Positions 1 through 9,315 are shown, numbered from the stretch's first letter. The stretch is DNA of 46,672 bases from JBFXAF01 sp050178915 (GCA_050178915.1 JBFXFO010000009.1:1-46672); one strand, 5' to 3'. Made by a program: numbers and translations. The notes: a model not told the origin generated them from the sequence alone.

Positions 1-47
1 TGCGGGTCTTTGGATTGCTGCTTGCTTTTGCGGCTTGGGGCTTCATG

Positions 48-205
48 CACCCCCCTATGGCCTGCCGGCCATCTCCCCCTCAAGGGGAGAGATTGGCAGT
101 TTCGACCGTTAAGACCTTCCGCCAGGGTTCAGAGCAGGGTGACAACGGCGACGAGAATGATCTCCACCCTTGAGGGGGAGATGGCCGGCAGGCCAGAGGG
201 GGGTG
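48..205. repeat. Long imperfect inverted repeat, RIME-like intergenic element
   Basis: Two 39-base arms (48-86 and 167-205) are reverse complements with one mismatch (57 against 196), separated by about 80 bases. Each arm carries CTGCCGGCCATCTCCCCCTC, the kind of arm found in short intergenic mosaic elements dispersed in rhizobial genomes. There is no ORF of its own and no transposase. It lies 24 bases past the stop of the transglutaminase gene, so its transcript could fold into a long hairpin at that mRNA's 3' end. Assignment to the RIME family rests on memory of the motif; the repeat itself is seen directly. Confidence 0.75.
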
Positions 206-228
206 TTCAAGCCGACCACGTTAAACTC

Positions 229-3200
229 CTAGATCCCCGCCGGACGTCGGAGGTCGAGCGTCATCGGGAAATCGTCCGAGCCGCGCTCCTCGGCAAGCAC
301 GTATCCGCCCGGCGTATGGCTTGTCGCCTCGAAGCGCGCCAGCCGTCGAGCCTCGGCCTCGTTGGCATTGACCGGGAAGGTCTCGTAGTTGCGTCCGCCC
401 GGATGCGCGACGTGATACTTGCACCCGCCGATCGCCCGGCCCGACCAGCGGTCGTAGATGTCGAACACCAGCGGCGTATTGACCGGCAGCACCGGATGCA
501 GGCCCGACGCCGGCTGCCACGCCTTGTAGCGCACGCCGGCCACCGCGACCTCGCGATTGTCGGTACGCCTCATCGGCACGACGCGGCCGTTGCAGGCGAT
601 GGAATGACGCTCCGGGTTGAGGCCTTCGGTCTTCACTTGCAGGCGCTCGACGGAGGAGTCCACGAAGCGGACGGTGCCTCCGATTGCGCCCTGCTCGCCC
701 ATGACGTGCCATGGCTCCAGCGCCTGCCGCAGTTCCAGCTTGATGCCCGCATGCTGCACCTCGCCGAAGAACGGGAAGCGGAACTCGAGCTGCGCTTCGA
801 ACCACTCTGGCCGCAGGTCGAAGCCGTTCGTCCGCAGATCGTCGAGCACATCCATGAAGTCGGCCCAGACATGATGCGCCAGCATGAAGCGGTCGTGCAG
901 CGCCGTGCCCCAGCGCACGAATTTGCCCGCGAGCGGAGCCTTCCACAGCCGGGCAATGATGGCGCGGACGAGCAGCTGCTGCGCGAGGCTCATGCGCGCG
1001 TTGGGCGGCATCTCGAAGCCACGGAACTCGACCAGTCCGAGCCGCCCCGTCGGACCGTCCGGCGAGAACAGCTTGTCGATGCAGATTTCCGAGCGGTGCG
1101 TATTGCCGGTGACGTCGACCAGCAGATTGCGGAAAAGCCGGTCCACCAGCCAAGGCAGCGGCGGCTGCACGCCTGTGCCCGGGAGCGGCACCTGGCTCAA
1201 TGCGATCTCGAGTTCGTACAGCCCGTCATGCCGCGCCTCGTCGAGACGCGGGGCCTGGCTGGTCGGGCCGATGAACATGCCGGAGAACAGGTAGGACAGC
1301 GCCGGATGCCGCTGCCAGTAGAGGACGAGGCTCTTCAGGAGATCGGGCCGGCGCAGGAACGGGCTGTCGTTCGGCGTCGCTCCGCCGACCACGACATGGT
1401 TGCCACCGCCCGTGCCGGTGTGGCGGCCGTCGATCATGAACTTATCAGCGCCGAGCCGGGTCTGCCGCGCCTCCTCGTAGATCGCCTCGGTCGTCTCGAC
1501 GCAGCCGCGCCAGTCCGCCGCCGGGTGGATGTTGACCTCGATGACACCCGGATCAGGCGCGACGCGGATGACGTTCAGCCGCGGGTCGTGCGGAGGTGCA
1601 TAGCCCTCGATGTGAACCTTCTGGCCGGTGCTGCGCGCGGCTTCCTCGGCCGCGGCGATCAGTTCCAGATAGTCCTCGAGCGCCTCGACCGGCGGCATGA
1701 AGACGTTGAGCCGCCCGTCGCGGGCCTCGACCGACAGCGCGGTGCGCACTGCGCCGCCGATCTCTCCCAGCGTCTGCTCGACGCGCTCCTGCTGGCCGGT
1801 GGCAGCCGTGAACGAAGCGACATCCTGCTCGCGTGGCTGCCCGACGCCCGGCGCCGCGCCGGCCGAGGGCAGCATGTCGATGCGCTGCGGCAGGCTTCCG
1901 CGCGGCAGCGAAGGATCGACCGGCACGATGTAGGGAAACTGCGCGGGCGGCACATAGGGCAGCGAACCGAGCGGCAATCGATAGCCGACCGGCGAGTCGC
2001 CCGGCACGAGGAACAGACGCCCGCGCCGCGTCTTCCACTTCTCGGAACGCCAGCGCTGCGACGGCTGCGCGGCGGCGTTCCAGCGCTGCACCGGCAGCAC
2101 ATAGCCGGAGGGTGTCGACAGCCCGCGCTCGAACACGCGCGCCATGCGGCTGCGCTCTTCGGGGTCTTCCAGCTTCGAGTTGGAGGGGTCGACGTTTTCC
2201 GGCAGTTTGCCTTCCTTCAGCAGCCACTCGCCCGGATCTTCATACGCCTCTGCCACCATGTCGGCGCCGAGCCCGAGATTGTCCGCGATGCTCTTCAGCA
2301 ACGCTTCCGCCTCTGGGGCACCGACAGCGCCTGCAGCTGCATCGTCCGCTTTCGTCTCGGTGGCGATCAGCGAAGGGTCGCTCCAAACCGGCTGCCCATC
2401 GGCGCGCCAGTAGAGAGAGAATGTCCACCGAGGCAGCGATTCGCCCGGATACCACTTGCCCTGCCCGTAGTGCAGGAAACCGCCCGGCGCAAAACGCTCG
2501 CGCAGCTTGCGGATCAGCGCATCTGCCTTCCCGCGCTTCGTCGAGCCGACGGCGGCCGTGTTCCACTCGGCGCTCTCGAAATCGTCGATCGAGACGAAGG
2601 TCGGCTCGCCGCCCATGGTCAGCCGCACGTCGTTCGCCGCGAGTTCGGCGTCGACCTTCTCGCCCAGCGCGTCGAGCGCCTGCCATGATTCGTCGGAGAA
2701 CGGTTTTGTGATGCGCGGGTGTTCGGCGACGCGCGTGACCTTCATGTCGAAGGCAAAATCCGTGCGCGTGTCGGGGGAGCCGGAGAAGCCGCCGGAGATC
2801 GGCGCGGCGTTGCGGAAATGCGGTGTCGCGGCGAGCGGCACATGGCTCTCGCCGGTGAGCAGGCCGGATGTCGGGTCGAGGCCGATCCAGCCTGCGCCGG
2901 GCAGGTAGACCTCGCACCAGGCATGCAGGTCGGTGAAATCGACCGACGTTCCGGCCGGCCCGTCGAGCGCGACGAGGTCCGGCTTGAGCTGGATCAGGTA
3001 ACCCGACACGAAGCGAGCGGCAAAGCCGAGATGCCGCAGCGTCTGCACCAGCAGCCAGGACGAATCACGGCAGGAGCCCAGGGCGAGGCTCAGCGTCTCC
3101 TCCGGCGTCTGCACGCCGGTCTCCATGCGGATCACGTATCCGACCTCGCGCTGCACCCGCGCGTTGAGATCGACGATGAAGTTGACCGTGTTGGTCGGTG

Positions 3201-3609
3201 TGCGGTCGATGCCGGCCAGGAATTTCGCCAGCAACGGCCCGGCCGGCTCGGCCTGCCTGTAGATGGCGAGATCCTCGCGAATCTCCTCGGGATATTCGAA
3301 CGGCCAGTTCTCCGCCGACGGCTCCACGAAGAAGTCGAACGGGTTGTAGACCGTCATGTCGGCAACAAGATCGACCTCGATCTTGAACTCGGTTACCGGC
3401 TCGGGGAACACGAAGCGCGCGAGGAAATTCCCGTACGGATCCTGCTGCACGTTGACGAAGTGATTTTCCGGGCTGACGCGCAGCGAATGCGACAGCACTT
3501 TGGTGCGCGAGTGCGGCGCCGGCTTCAGCCTGATCACCTGCGGACCCAGTATCACCGGCCGGTCGTATGTATAGTGCGTCAGGTGGTAGACGGCGGCGAG
3601 AATTGCCAT
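229..3609 (-). CDS. Transglutaminase-like protein with C-terminal DUF2126
   Basis: 1126 aa. Residues 1-90 form the beta-rich N-terminal domain seen before bacterial transglutaminase cores. The core follows with a visible Cys-His-Asp triad: C180 (GSCRDSSWLL), H229 (DLHAWCEV) and D245 (GLDPTSG). The remaining roughly 800 residues match DUF2126, a region found only fused to this transglutaminase type. Such proteins usually occur with a circularly permuted ATP-grasp protein and an alpha-E protein, in what is thought to be a peptide-modifying or proteolytic cluster; neither partner is in the window, although one could lie left of base 1. Start is the ATG at 3609, which opens the conserved N-terminus. 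No signal peptide is visible, so it is probably cytoplasmic. The substrate is unknown. Confidence 0.93.
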   Translation of the reverse strand: MAILAAVYHLTHYTYDRPVILGPQVIRLKPAPHSRTKVLSHSLRVSPENHFVNVQQDPYGNFLARFVFPEPVTEFKIEVDLVADMTVYNPFDFFVEPSAENWPFEYPEEIREDLAIYRQAEPAGPLLAKFLAGIDRTPTNTVNFIVDLNARVQREVGYVIRMETGVQTPEETLSLALGSCRDSSWLLVQTLRHLGFAARFVSGYLIQLKPDLVALDGPAGTSVDFTDLHAWCEVYLPGAGWIGLDPTSGLLTGESHVPLAATPHFRNAAPISGGFSGSPDTRTDFAFDMKVTRVAEHPRITKPFSDESWQALDALGEKVDAELAANDVRLTMGGEPTFVSIDDFESAEWNTAAVGSTKRGKADALIRKLRERFAPGGFLHYGQGKWYPGESLPRWTFSLYWRADGQPVWSDPSLIATETKADDAAAGAVGAPEAEALLKSIADNLGLGADMVAEAYEDPGEWLLKEGKLPENVDPSNSKLEDPEERSRMARVFERGLSTPSGYVLPVQRWNAAAQPSQRWRSEKWKTRRGRLFLVPGDSPVGYRLPLGSLPYVPPAQFPYIVPVDPSLPRGSLPQRIDMLPSAGAAPGVGQPREQDVASFTAATGQQERVEQTLGEIGGAVRTALSVEARDGRLNVFMPPVEALEDYLELIAAAEEAARSTGQKVHIEGYAPPHDPRLNVIRVAPDPGVIEVNIHPAADWRGCVETTEAIYEEARQTRLGADKFMIDGRHTGTGGGNHVVVGGATPNDSPFLRRPDLLKSLVLYWQRHPALSYLFSGMFIGPTSQAPRLDEARHDGLYELEIALSQVPLPGTGVQPPLPWLVDRLFRNLLVDVTGNTHRSEICIDKLFSPDGPTGRLGLVEFRGFEMPPNARMSLAQQLLVRAIIARLWKAPLAGKFVRWGTALHDRFMLAHHVWADFMDVLDDLRTNGFDLRPEWFEAQLEFRFPFFGEVQHAGIKLELRQALEPWHVMGEQGAIGGTVRFVDSSVERLQVKTEGLNPERHSIACNGRVVPMRRTDNREVAVAGVRYKAWQPASGLHPVLPVNTPLVFDIYDRWSGRAIGGCKYHVAHPGGRNYETFPVNANEAEARRLARFEATSHTPGGYVLAEERGSDDFPMTLDLRRPAGI

Positions 3610-3742
3610 GGGGCCTCGGGCTGCGGGCTAGGTGCCCACCTTTCCATAGGTTCGCCTGCGATTCCAAGCCGATATTGCACTGCGGGATGGTGCTGCGGTG
3701 ACAACCGGCCTCGCGCCGCTATGTTGGTGGCCGGAGATCGCC

Positions 3743-4165
3743 ATGGCGCGCACGGACCACAAATCGGTCGATGAATACATCGCGGCTCAGCCGCAGGCTT
3801 CGCAGCCGACGCTCGAGAAAGTGCGGCAGGCACTGCGTGCCGCTCTGCCCGACGCTGAAGAGGTGATTTCCTATCAGATTCCGGCCTACCGCATGCCGGG
3901 CGGCACGGTGCTGCACTTCGCCGGCTGGAAGGAGCACTATTCGCTCTACCCGATTCATGGCGAGCTGATCGCCGCCTTCGCCAGGGATCTTGAGCCCTAC
4001 GAGTACAACAGCAAGGGCACCCTGCGCTTCCGCCTCGACGAGAGGGTGCCGGTCCGGCTGATCGGCCGGCTGGCGAAGTTTCGCGCCCGCCAGCTGGCGG
4101 ATGCGAAGAAGGCCAGGGATGCGGCGAAGCCAGCGAGCCCCAGCAAGGCCGCCGCCAAAGGCTGA
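3743..4165 (+). CDS. DUF1801 (YdhG/YdeI-like) domain protein
   Basis: 140 aa from the ATG at 3743, preceded by GGAG seven bases upstream; an in-frame upstream extension has no ribosome site. Residues 8-115 fit the DUF1801 fold: SVDEYIAAQP, then a conserved AEEVISYQIPAYRMPGG stretch and a FAGWKEHYSLYP segment, followed by a basic Ala/Lys-rich tail. Members are small cytoplasmic proteins of unknown biochemical function, sometimes linked to iron or stress responses. It is divergent from the transglutaminase gene and convergent with the small secreted protein 3 bases downstream. Confidence 0.85.
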   Translation: MARTDHKSVDEYIAAQPQASQPTLEKVRQALRAALPDAEEVISYQIPAYRMPGGTVLHFAGWKEHYSLYPIHGELIAAFARDLEPYEYNSKGTLRFRLDERVPVRLIGRLAKFRARQLADAKKARDAAKPASPSKAAAKG

Positions 4166-4168
4166 CGG

Positions 4169-4450
4169 CTATTCGCAGAAGCAGGAAGCGCCCTCGCCGC
4201 CGAAATTCTTCTGCGCGAAATTCAGCGCCGAACTGTAGCTCGTATAGACGGCCAGTTCGCAGACAGGATTTCCGCGCCGCACGATCATCTGCGCCTTGTC
4301 CCAGAACGACACCTCGATCCGGTCATCGGCACAGTAGACGTGGTACTTCTCGACCTCATAGGCTCGCGCCGGAACCGTCTCGACGGACACGGCGGCCGGT
4401 ACCCCGAGGCAGCCGGCCAGTGCCAGCGCGGCGATGTTGCGGGAACGCAT
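4169..4450 (-). CDS. Small secreted protein, unknown function
   Basis: 93 aa starting at the ATG at 4450, chosen because GAGGAAATTCCG precedes it and because it places a classical signal peptide at the N-terminus (MRSRNIAALALAGCLGVPAA, likely cut near an Ala about residue 22-30). The mature part has four cysteines (YCADD, PVCEL and a terminal SCFCE), suggesting disulfides and a periplasmic location. I recognise no family. It ends three bases from the DUF1801 stop, so the two genes converge with no room for a separate terminator. Confidence 0.7.
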   Translation of the reverse strand: MRSRNIAALALAGCLGVPAAVSVETVPARAYEVEKYHVYCADDRIEVSFWDKAQMIVRRGNPVCELAVYTSYSSALNFAQKNFGGEGASCFCE

Positions 4451-4626
4451 CGGAATTTCCTCGAACGAAGCAGTCGCCTTCACCGCGCATTAAGGAGGTG
4501 ACGTTGCGACAGCAATATGGCGGTCGGCTTCATGCAACGCTTCGCTAACCATGCCCGACGACGATTTTCGACGTCCCGCAACCAAGTTCCGTACTGCTTG
4601 TTGGGTGTGCTCGGGAGAGGCAGTCC

Positions 4627-4815
4627 ATGATGGACAACGACAAGGAACAACCACCGAAGCCGCCTGCAAAGGATGAGCCTGAAGGCGACTTTCGAACCCT
4701 GGGCTATGGGCATCGCGCTCATGAACCCGATCCCAAGGCCAGCTATGGTTTCGAGCCCGGCGCATCACGCGTCCTGCCGGTCAAGCGCGGCCAGCGCTGG
4801 CGCGTGCCGGGCTGA
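4627..4815 (+). CDS. Small hypothetical protein
   Basis: 62 aa, very polar and proline-rich at the start (MMDNDKEQPPKPPAKDEPEG) with a C-terminal basic patch (KRGQRWRVPG). GGGAGAGG lies six bases before the first of two tandem ATGs, which supports translation. I do not recognise the family; composition suggests a mostly disordered cytoplasmic protein. It stands alone between the secreted-protein gene and the tRNA-Lys promoter. Overlapping ORFs on the other strand lack ribosome sites and normal composition. Confidence 0.6.
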   Translation: MMDNDKEQPPKPPAKDEPEGDFRTLGYGHRAHEPDPKASYGFEPGASRVLPVKRGQRWRVPG

Positions 4816-4851
4816 GCCCGCGACGCCGTTCGAAAACGCTTTGTTCTAGGG

Positions 4852-4880
4852 CTGGACAGGGCGGACGCCTGTGGCTATAT
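4852..4880 (+). promoter_or_regulatory. Promoter of tRNA-Lys, rhizobial sigma70 type
   Basis: CTGGAC (4852-4857), a 17-base spacer and CTATAT (4875-4880) match the rhizobial housekeeping consensus CTTGAC-N17-CTATAT at 11 of 12 positions. The predicted start near 4887 gives an 18-base 5' leader before the mature tRNA at 4905. Confidence 0.7.
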
Positions 4881-4904
4881 GCCGGCCGTCGCCGCAAGGC
4901 ACGT

Positions 4905-4980
<76 letters not shown>

Positions 4981-5039
4981 TTCCTTTCCAGCGATGAGTG
5001 TTCCAGGCGACCGCCAGCGGCGGGCGATGGCTCCTTTGA

Positions 5040-5945
5040 TCAGACCAGCAGGATGCCCTCGGCCACCTTGACGGCATGCCCGCCGATGCGGCCTCCGACC
5101 AGCGTGCCGGCGGTGATGTCGATGTCGAGGCGGATGCGCGAAGGCCGGCCCATCTCGACGCCCTGCTCGATCCAGTAACGGTGCGTTCCGTCGCCCGCGC
5201 CATCCTGCGCGGCGATGGCACCGGCGAGCGAGGCGACGGCCGAGCCGGTTGCCGGGTCCTCCGGAATGCCGAGATGTGGCGCGAACATGCGCGCGTGGAA
5301 GGTGCTGTCCGGGAACACGCTCTCGCGACAATAGACGTAAGGTGCGCCGGACAGCGCTTCCGCCGGACCGGTCAGCGCCAGCCAGGCGCGCTCGTCGAGC
5401 TTTGCCTGCGCGACTGCGGCGGCGCTCTTCAACGGCACGGTCAGATAAGGCAGCCCGCCCGACCACAATCCGACGCGATGCTCGTCAAAGCCGATGTCTG
5501 CAACGTCGATGCCGAGCGCCGCCGCCACCTGCGCGTCCGACGCCTCGAAATCCAGCCGGTCCGCCAGCCGCGGCAGCGTGAAGAACGCGAATGCGGCTTC
5601 GTCCTCGCGCACGACCTCGCAGCGCAGCGGCCCGATATTCTCCTCCAGCACCATCATGCCGCCGGTCGCCGGCCCGCCGCTTTCGAACAGCGCAACGATG
5701 GCGCCGACCGTCGGATGGCCCGCGAACGGCAGTTCGTGGCGAGGCGTGAAGATGCGCAGCTTGGCCCGGTTGCGCGGTACGAGCGGCGGCAGCAGGAACA
5801 CCGTCTCCGCGAGGTTGAACTCAGCCGCGATCTTCTGCATGGCCTCGGTATCGAGGCCCTCCCCGTCGAACACGACAGCCAGCGGATTGCCGGCCAGCGG
5901 CTGATCGGTGAACACGTCGTAGATCGCGTAGCTGCGTCTCAGCAT
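5040..5945 (-). CDS. PhzF-family isomerase/epimerase-like protein
   Basis: 301 aa from the ATG at 5945; the in-frame extension up to 6140 is atypical and overlaps the upstream region of the efflux operon. The N-terminal signature YAIYDVFTDQPLAGNPLAVV and the conserved acid E47 in FNLAETVFL, which corresponds to the catalytic glutamate of PhzF, identify the family. The second half repeats the two-lobed fold and ends with the EDPATGSAVASLAG motif. Members isomerise small acids; most genomic copies, like this one, have no phenazine genes around them, so the substrate cannot be given. It is divergent from the macAB-like operon. Confidence 0.93.
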   Translation of the reverse strand: MLRRSYAIYDVFTDQPLAGNPLAVVFDGEGLDTEAMQKIAAEFNLAETVFLLPPLVPRNRAKLRIFTPRHELPFAGHPTVGAIVALFESGGPATGGMMVLEENIGPLRCEVVREDEAAFAFFTLPRLADRLDFEASDAQVAAALGIDVADIGFDEHRVGLWSGGLPYLTVPLKSAAAVAQAKLDERAWLALTGPAEALSGAPYVYCRESVFPDSTFHARMFAPHLGIPEDPATGSAVASLAGAIAAQDGAGDGTHRYWIEQGVEMGRPSRIRLDIDITAGTLVGGRIGGHAVKVAEGILLV

Positions 5946-6077
5946 CGAGGCTCTCGGGCGTGGCGGTTGCAGGCGGTCGGCGTCGAAAGATGACCGAGAT
6001 TTAATTTGAAATCCGGACACATAGAGGCGATGTGTCGGCAGAAGGGATTCTCTACAGGGCCTAATAGGAGGTCTGCA

Positions 6078-7403
6078 ATGGACCAGATCGTCCGCAGGAC
6101 CCGGCCGGGAGATGCCACCGAGATCGAGGCCGCGCTGCAACTCGACTCATCCGGACGCCCGAAGCGTCGCCGGCGCGTCTGGCGCTGGCTCATCCTCGTG
6201 CTCATCCTCGTCGCCGCGGCCGGCATCTACGAATGGCAGGTCGCAGGCCGCGAGGCGCAGCCTGTCGCGTTCCAGACCGTAGCGGCCGAAACCGGCGACC
6301 TGACCGTCGAGGTCTCCGCCACCGGCACGTTGCAGCCGCTCACGCAGGTGGACATTTCGAGCGAATTGTCCGGCGTCGTCCGCAGCGTGCTCGTCGATGC
6401 CAACGAGCGCGTCGCCAGGGGCCAGGTGCTGGCTGAACTAGACACCACGCGGCTCGCCGCGCAGGTCGAGCGGGGCGAAGCCAGCGTACAGGCGGCAGCG
6501 GCGAAGGTCACCGATTCCGACACCACGCTGAAGGAAGCCGAGCAGACCTTCCAGCGCGCCAGCCAGCTGGCGCAGCGCGGCATGACGACCGAGCAGGCGC
6601 TGGAGACGGCAACCGCGGCGCGCGACCGCGCCGCCAGCGCCGTCGAGGCTGCCAGGGCCAACCTCGCCATCGCACAAGCCGACCTGAAGCTGCAGCAGGC
6701 CGATCTCGCCAAGACAAAGATCTATTCGCCGATCGACGGCATCGTGCTGACGCGCGCCGTCAACCCGGGCCAGACGGTTGCCTCGTCCATGCAGGCGCCG
6801 GTGCTGTTCGTCATCGCGGCCGAGCTCGAGAAGATGGAGCTGAAGGCGGCGATCGACGAAGCCGACATCGGAGGCGTCACCGCCGGCCAGAAGGCCCGCT
6901 TCACCGTCGATGCCTTTCCGGAGCGCAAATTCGACGCCGCGATCCGCGACATCGCCTATGCCGCGGTCACCACCGAAGGCGTGGTGACGTATGACGCCCG
7001 GCTCGACGTGGACAATGCCGAACTGCTGCTGCGTCCCGGCATGACAGCGACCGTTTCGGTCATCACGCGCGAGGCGAAGGACATCGTCACGGTGCCCAGC
7101 GCGGCGTTCCGCTTCCGCCCGCCGGCGGCCGAGCAGAGCCGCGGTTTCAGCCTGCAGAGCCTGTTCATGCCGCGCATGCCGCGGCGAGAACGCCGCGAAC
7201 CCACCATCGCGTCTGACGGTTCGCGCGCGCTGTACGTGCTGCGCAACGGCGAGGCCGAGCGCGTACAGGTGCGCACCGGCTCGACCGATGGCGAGAAGAC
7301 CGAAATCGTTTCCGGCCTCGCCGCCGGCGACCAGGTGATCGTCGGGCTGCGCCAGCCGGGTGCGGGCGGCGGCCGCCAGGGGAGCGCGGGAGGCCGGCAG
7401 TGA
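6078..7403 (+). CDS. HlyD/MacA-like periplasmic adaptor of an efflux system
   Basis: 441 aa from the ATG at 6078, which has a strong AGGAGG seven bases upstream. One transmembrane helix (about residues 35-52) anchors the protein in the inner membrane after a basic cytoplasmic N-terminus. Then come the lipoyl-like half motif (VDISSELSGVVRSVLVDANERVARGQVLAELD), a long Ala/Gln/Glu-rich coiled-coil hairpin, the second lipoyl half (SPIDGIVLTRAVNPGQTV) and beta-barrel domains. Such adaptors link an inner-membrane MacB-type ABC transporter to an outer-membrane channel. The stop overlaps the GTG start of the ATPase gene, so the two are translationally coupled. No TolC gene is in the window. Confidence 0.92.
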   Translation: MDQIVRRTRPGDATEIEAALQLDSSGRPKRRRRVWRWLILVLILVAAAGIYEWQVAGREAQPVAFQTVAAETGDLTVEVSATGTLQPLTQVDISSELSGVVRSVLVDANERVARGQVLAELDTTRLAAQVERGEASVQAAAAKVTDSDTTLKEAEQTFQRASQLAQRGMTTEQALETATAARDRAASAVEAARANLAIAQADLKLQQADLAKTKIYSPIDGIVLTRAVNPGQTVASSMQAPVLFVIAAELEKMELKAAIDEADIGGVTAGQKARFTVDAFPERKFDAAIRDIAYAAVTTEGVVTYDARLDVDNAELLLRPGMTATVSVITREAKDIVTVPSAAFRFRPPAAEQSRGFSLQSLFMPRMPRRERREPTIASDGSRALYVLRNGEAERVQVRTGSTDGEKTEIVSGLAAGDQVIVGLRQPGAGGGRQGSAGGRQ

Positions 7404-8107
7404 CCGCCCCCGCTCTGCTCACCTTCGAAAAGGTCTGGAAGACCTACGGCGAAGGCGAAGCGCAGGTGCATGCGCTTGCCGGCGTCGATCTCACCATCGC
7501 ACGCGGCGAGTTCGTCGCGATCATGGGGCCGTCCGGCTCGGGCAAATCGACCGCGATGAACATCATCGGCTGCCTCGATACGCCGACGAAGGGACGCTAC
7601 GGCTTCCAGGGCGTCGATGCCGGCCGGCTGGACCGCAACCGCCGCGCCATGCTGCGCAACCTCTACATCGGCTTCGTCTTCCAGGGCTACAATTTGCTCG
7701 CCCGCACGACGGCGGCCGAGAATGTCGAGCTGCCGCTGATCTATCGCGGCGTGCCGGCATCGGAGCGGCGCGGCCTTGCCATGCAGGCCCTGGCGCAGGT
7801 TGGCCTGCGCGGCCGCGAAAATCACACGCCGGCCGAGTTGTCCGGCGGCCAGCAGCAGCGCGTGGCCATCGCACGCGCCATCGTCACCCGCCCCACCCTG
7901 CTCGTCGCCGACGAGCCGACAGGCAATCTCGACACCGCCCGCAGCCACGAGATCATGGACCTGCTCACCGGCCTCAACGACAATCTCGGCCTGACCATCG
8001 TGATGGTCACGCACGAGGCCGACGTAGCAGCCTACGCGCACCGCACGGTCGGCTTCCTCGACGGCCATGTCGCCTCCGACACGGCGCGTGCCGAGGAGGC
8101 GGCCTGA
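7400..8107 (+). CDS. ABC transporter ATP-binding protein, MacB/LolD type
   Basis: 235 aa. The GTG start at 7400 overlaps the adaptor's stop (GTGA). All nucleotide-binding motifs are present: Walker A GPSGSGKST (43-51), Q-loop VFQGYN, signature LSGGQQQR, Walker B LLVADEPT and the switch histidine in MVTHEA. Unlike E. coli MacB, where ATPase and permease are one chain, the ATPase here is separate, as is usual in alphaproteobacteria. It energises the adjacent permease. Its TGA overlaps the permease ATG by one base. Confidence 0.95.
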   Translation: MTAPALLTFEKVWKTYGEGEAQVHALAGVDLTIARGEFVAIMGPSGSGKSTAMNIIGCLDTPTKGRYGFQGVDAGRLDRNRRAMLRNLYIGFVFQGYNLLARTTAAENVELPLIYRGVPASERRGLAMQALAQVGLRGRENHTPAELSGGQQQRVAIARAIVTRPTLLVADEPTGNLDTARSHEIMDLLTGLNDNLGLTIVMVTHEADVAAYAHRTVGFLDGHVASDTARAEEAA

Positions 8108-9315
8108 TGCTCTGGGAAACCGTGAAGCTCGCGCTCCGCTCGGTCCGCCGCAACGCACTGCGCTCGGTGCTGACGCTGCTCGGCATTGTCATCGGCGTCG
8201 CCGCGGTGATCGCCATGATCACCATCGGTTCGGGCACTACGGAGAAGGTGAAGTCCGACATCTCGAAGCTCGGCTCCAACCTGCTCGTCGTGCGCGCCGG
8301 CCGCCCGGCCGCGCCGGGCGAACAACAGCGCACCGCGCGAGAGTTGACCGACAGCGACGTCGCGGCGCTCGCCAAGGGGCTCACCGGCACCCGCGCCGTC
8401 TCCGCCGCCGCTCAGAAGCAGGTGCGCGCCGTTTTCGGCACCGAGAGCCTGCCGGTGCAGGTGACCGGCACCGACGCCGATTTCTTCATCGCCCGCGACT
8501 GGCAGGTGGTGTCCGGCCGCATCTTCTCGGAATCGGAGGCGCGCGGCGGCACCGGCGTCTGCCTGCTCGGCGAGACGGTGCGCCAGCAGTTCTTCGGCTC
8601 GGGAGACCCGGAAGGCACCATCATCCGCGTCGGCAAGATGAGCTGCCGCGTCATCGGCCTGCTCGAAGGCAAAGGGTATACGGGCTTCGGCCAGGATCAG
8701 GACAACGTCATCCTGATGCCGCTCACCACCTTCCAGCGGCGCATCGCCGGTGACCGCGACATCGACAACATCTACGTCGCGGCCGAGGACGGCGTGCCCA
8801 CCGCAACCGTTCTGGGGCGCATCCAGAACGTGCTGCGCGACGCCCGGCGCATCCCGCCCGACCGCGAGGACGATTTCGACGTCCGCGACATGACCCAGAT
8901 CGCCGACACCATGGCGAGCGCCACGACGGTGATGACCGGCATGCTCGGCGCACTGGCCGCGGTCAGCCTGCTGGTCGGCGGCATCGGCATCATGAACATC
9001 ATGCTGGTGTCGGTGACCGAGCGCACCCGCGAGATCGGCATCCGCCTCGCCATCGGCGCGCATGAGAAGCACATTCTCGTGCAGTTCCTGGTGGAGGCGA
9101 CGGTGCTGTCGCTGCTCGGCGGCATCATCGGCATCGCGCTGGGACTGGGGCTCGCCGGCCTGGCATCCTACGCGCTGTCGGTGCCGTTCGTGCCCGACAT
9201 GGCAGTGATCCTGCTGGCCGTCGGCTTCTCGGCCCTGATCGGCATGGTGTTCGGCTTCTTCCCGGCGCTGCGCGGCGCCCGGCTCGATCCGATCGACGCG
9301 CTGCGCCACGAATAG
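8107..9315 (+). CDS. MacB-like ABC transporter permease (FtsX family)
   Basis: 402 aa. One helix near residues 18-40 (VLTLLGIVIGVAAVIAMITI), a large periplasmic MacB-type domain, then three C-terminal helices beginning with MLGALAAVSLLVGGIGIMNIMLVSVTERTREIGIR, the hallmark FtsX/MacB segment. The topology fits a mechanotransmission transporter acting with the separate ATPase and the adaptor. The ATG overlaps the ATPase stop (TGATG). Cargo cannot be deduced; in this class it may be a macrolide, a peptide or a siderophore. Confidence 0.95.
   Translation: MLWETVKLALRSVRRNALRSVLTLLGIVIGVAAVIAMITIGSGTTEKVKSDISKLGSNLLVVRAGRPAAPGEQQRTARELTDSDVAALAKGLTGTRAVSAAAQKQVRAVFGTESLPVQVTGTDADFFIARDWQVVSGRIFSESEARGGTGVCLLGETVRQQFFGSGDPEGTIIRVGKMSCRVIGLLEGKGYTGFGQDQDNVILMPLTTFQRRIAGDRDIDNIYVAAEDGVPTATVLGRIQNVLRDARRIPPDREDDFDVRDMTQIADTMASATTVMTGMLGALAAVSLLVGGIGIMNIMLVSVTERTREIGIRLAIGAHEKHILVQFLVEATVLSLLGGIIGIALGLGLAGLASYALSVPFVPDMAVILLAVGFSALIGMVFGFFPALRGARLDPIDALRHE

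Noticed and set aside
10..2688. 892-residue plus-strand ORF
   Set aside because: It is antisense to the transglutaminase gene, Arg/His/Ala-rich, without domains. In GC-rich DNA the opposite frame of a real gene often stays open.
4480..4768. Overlapping minus-strand ORFs of 80 and 92 residues
   Set aside because: No ribosome sites, Trp/Arg/Ser-rich composition, and they oppose the better supported small plus-strand gene at 4627.
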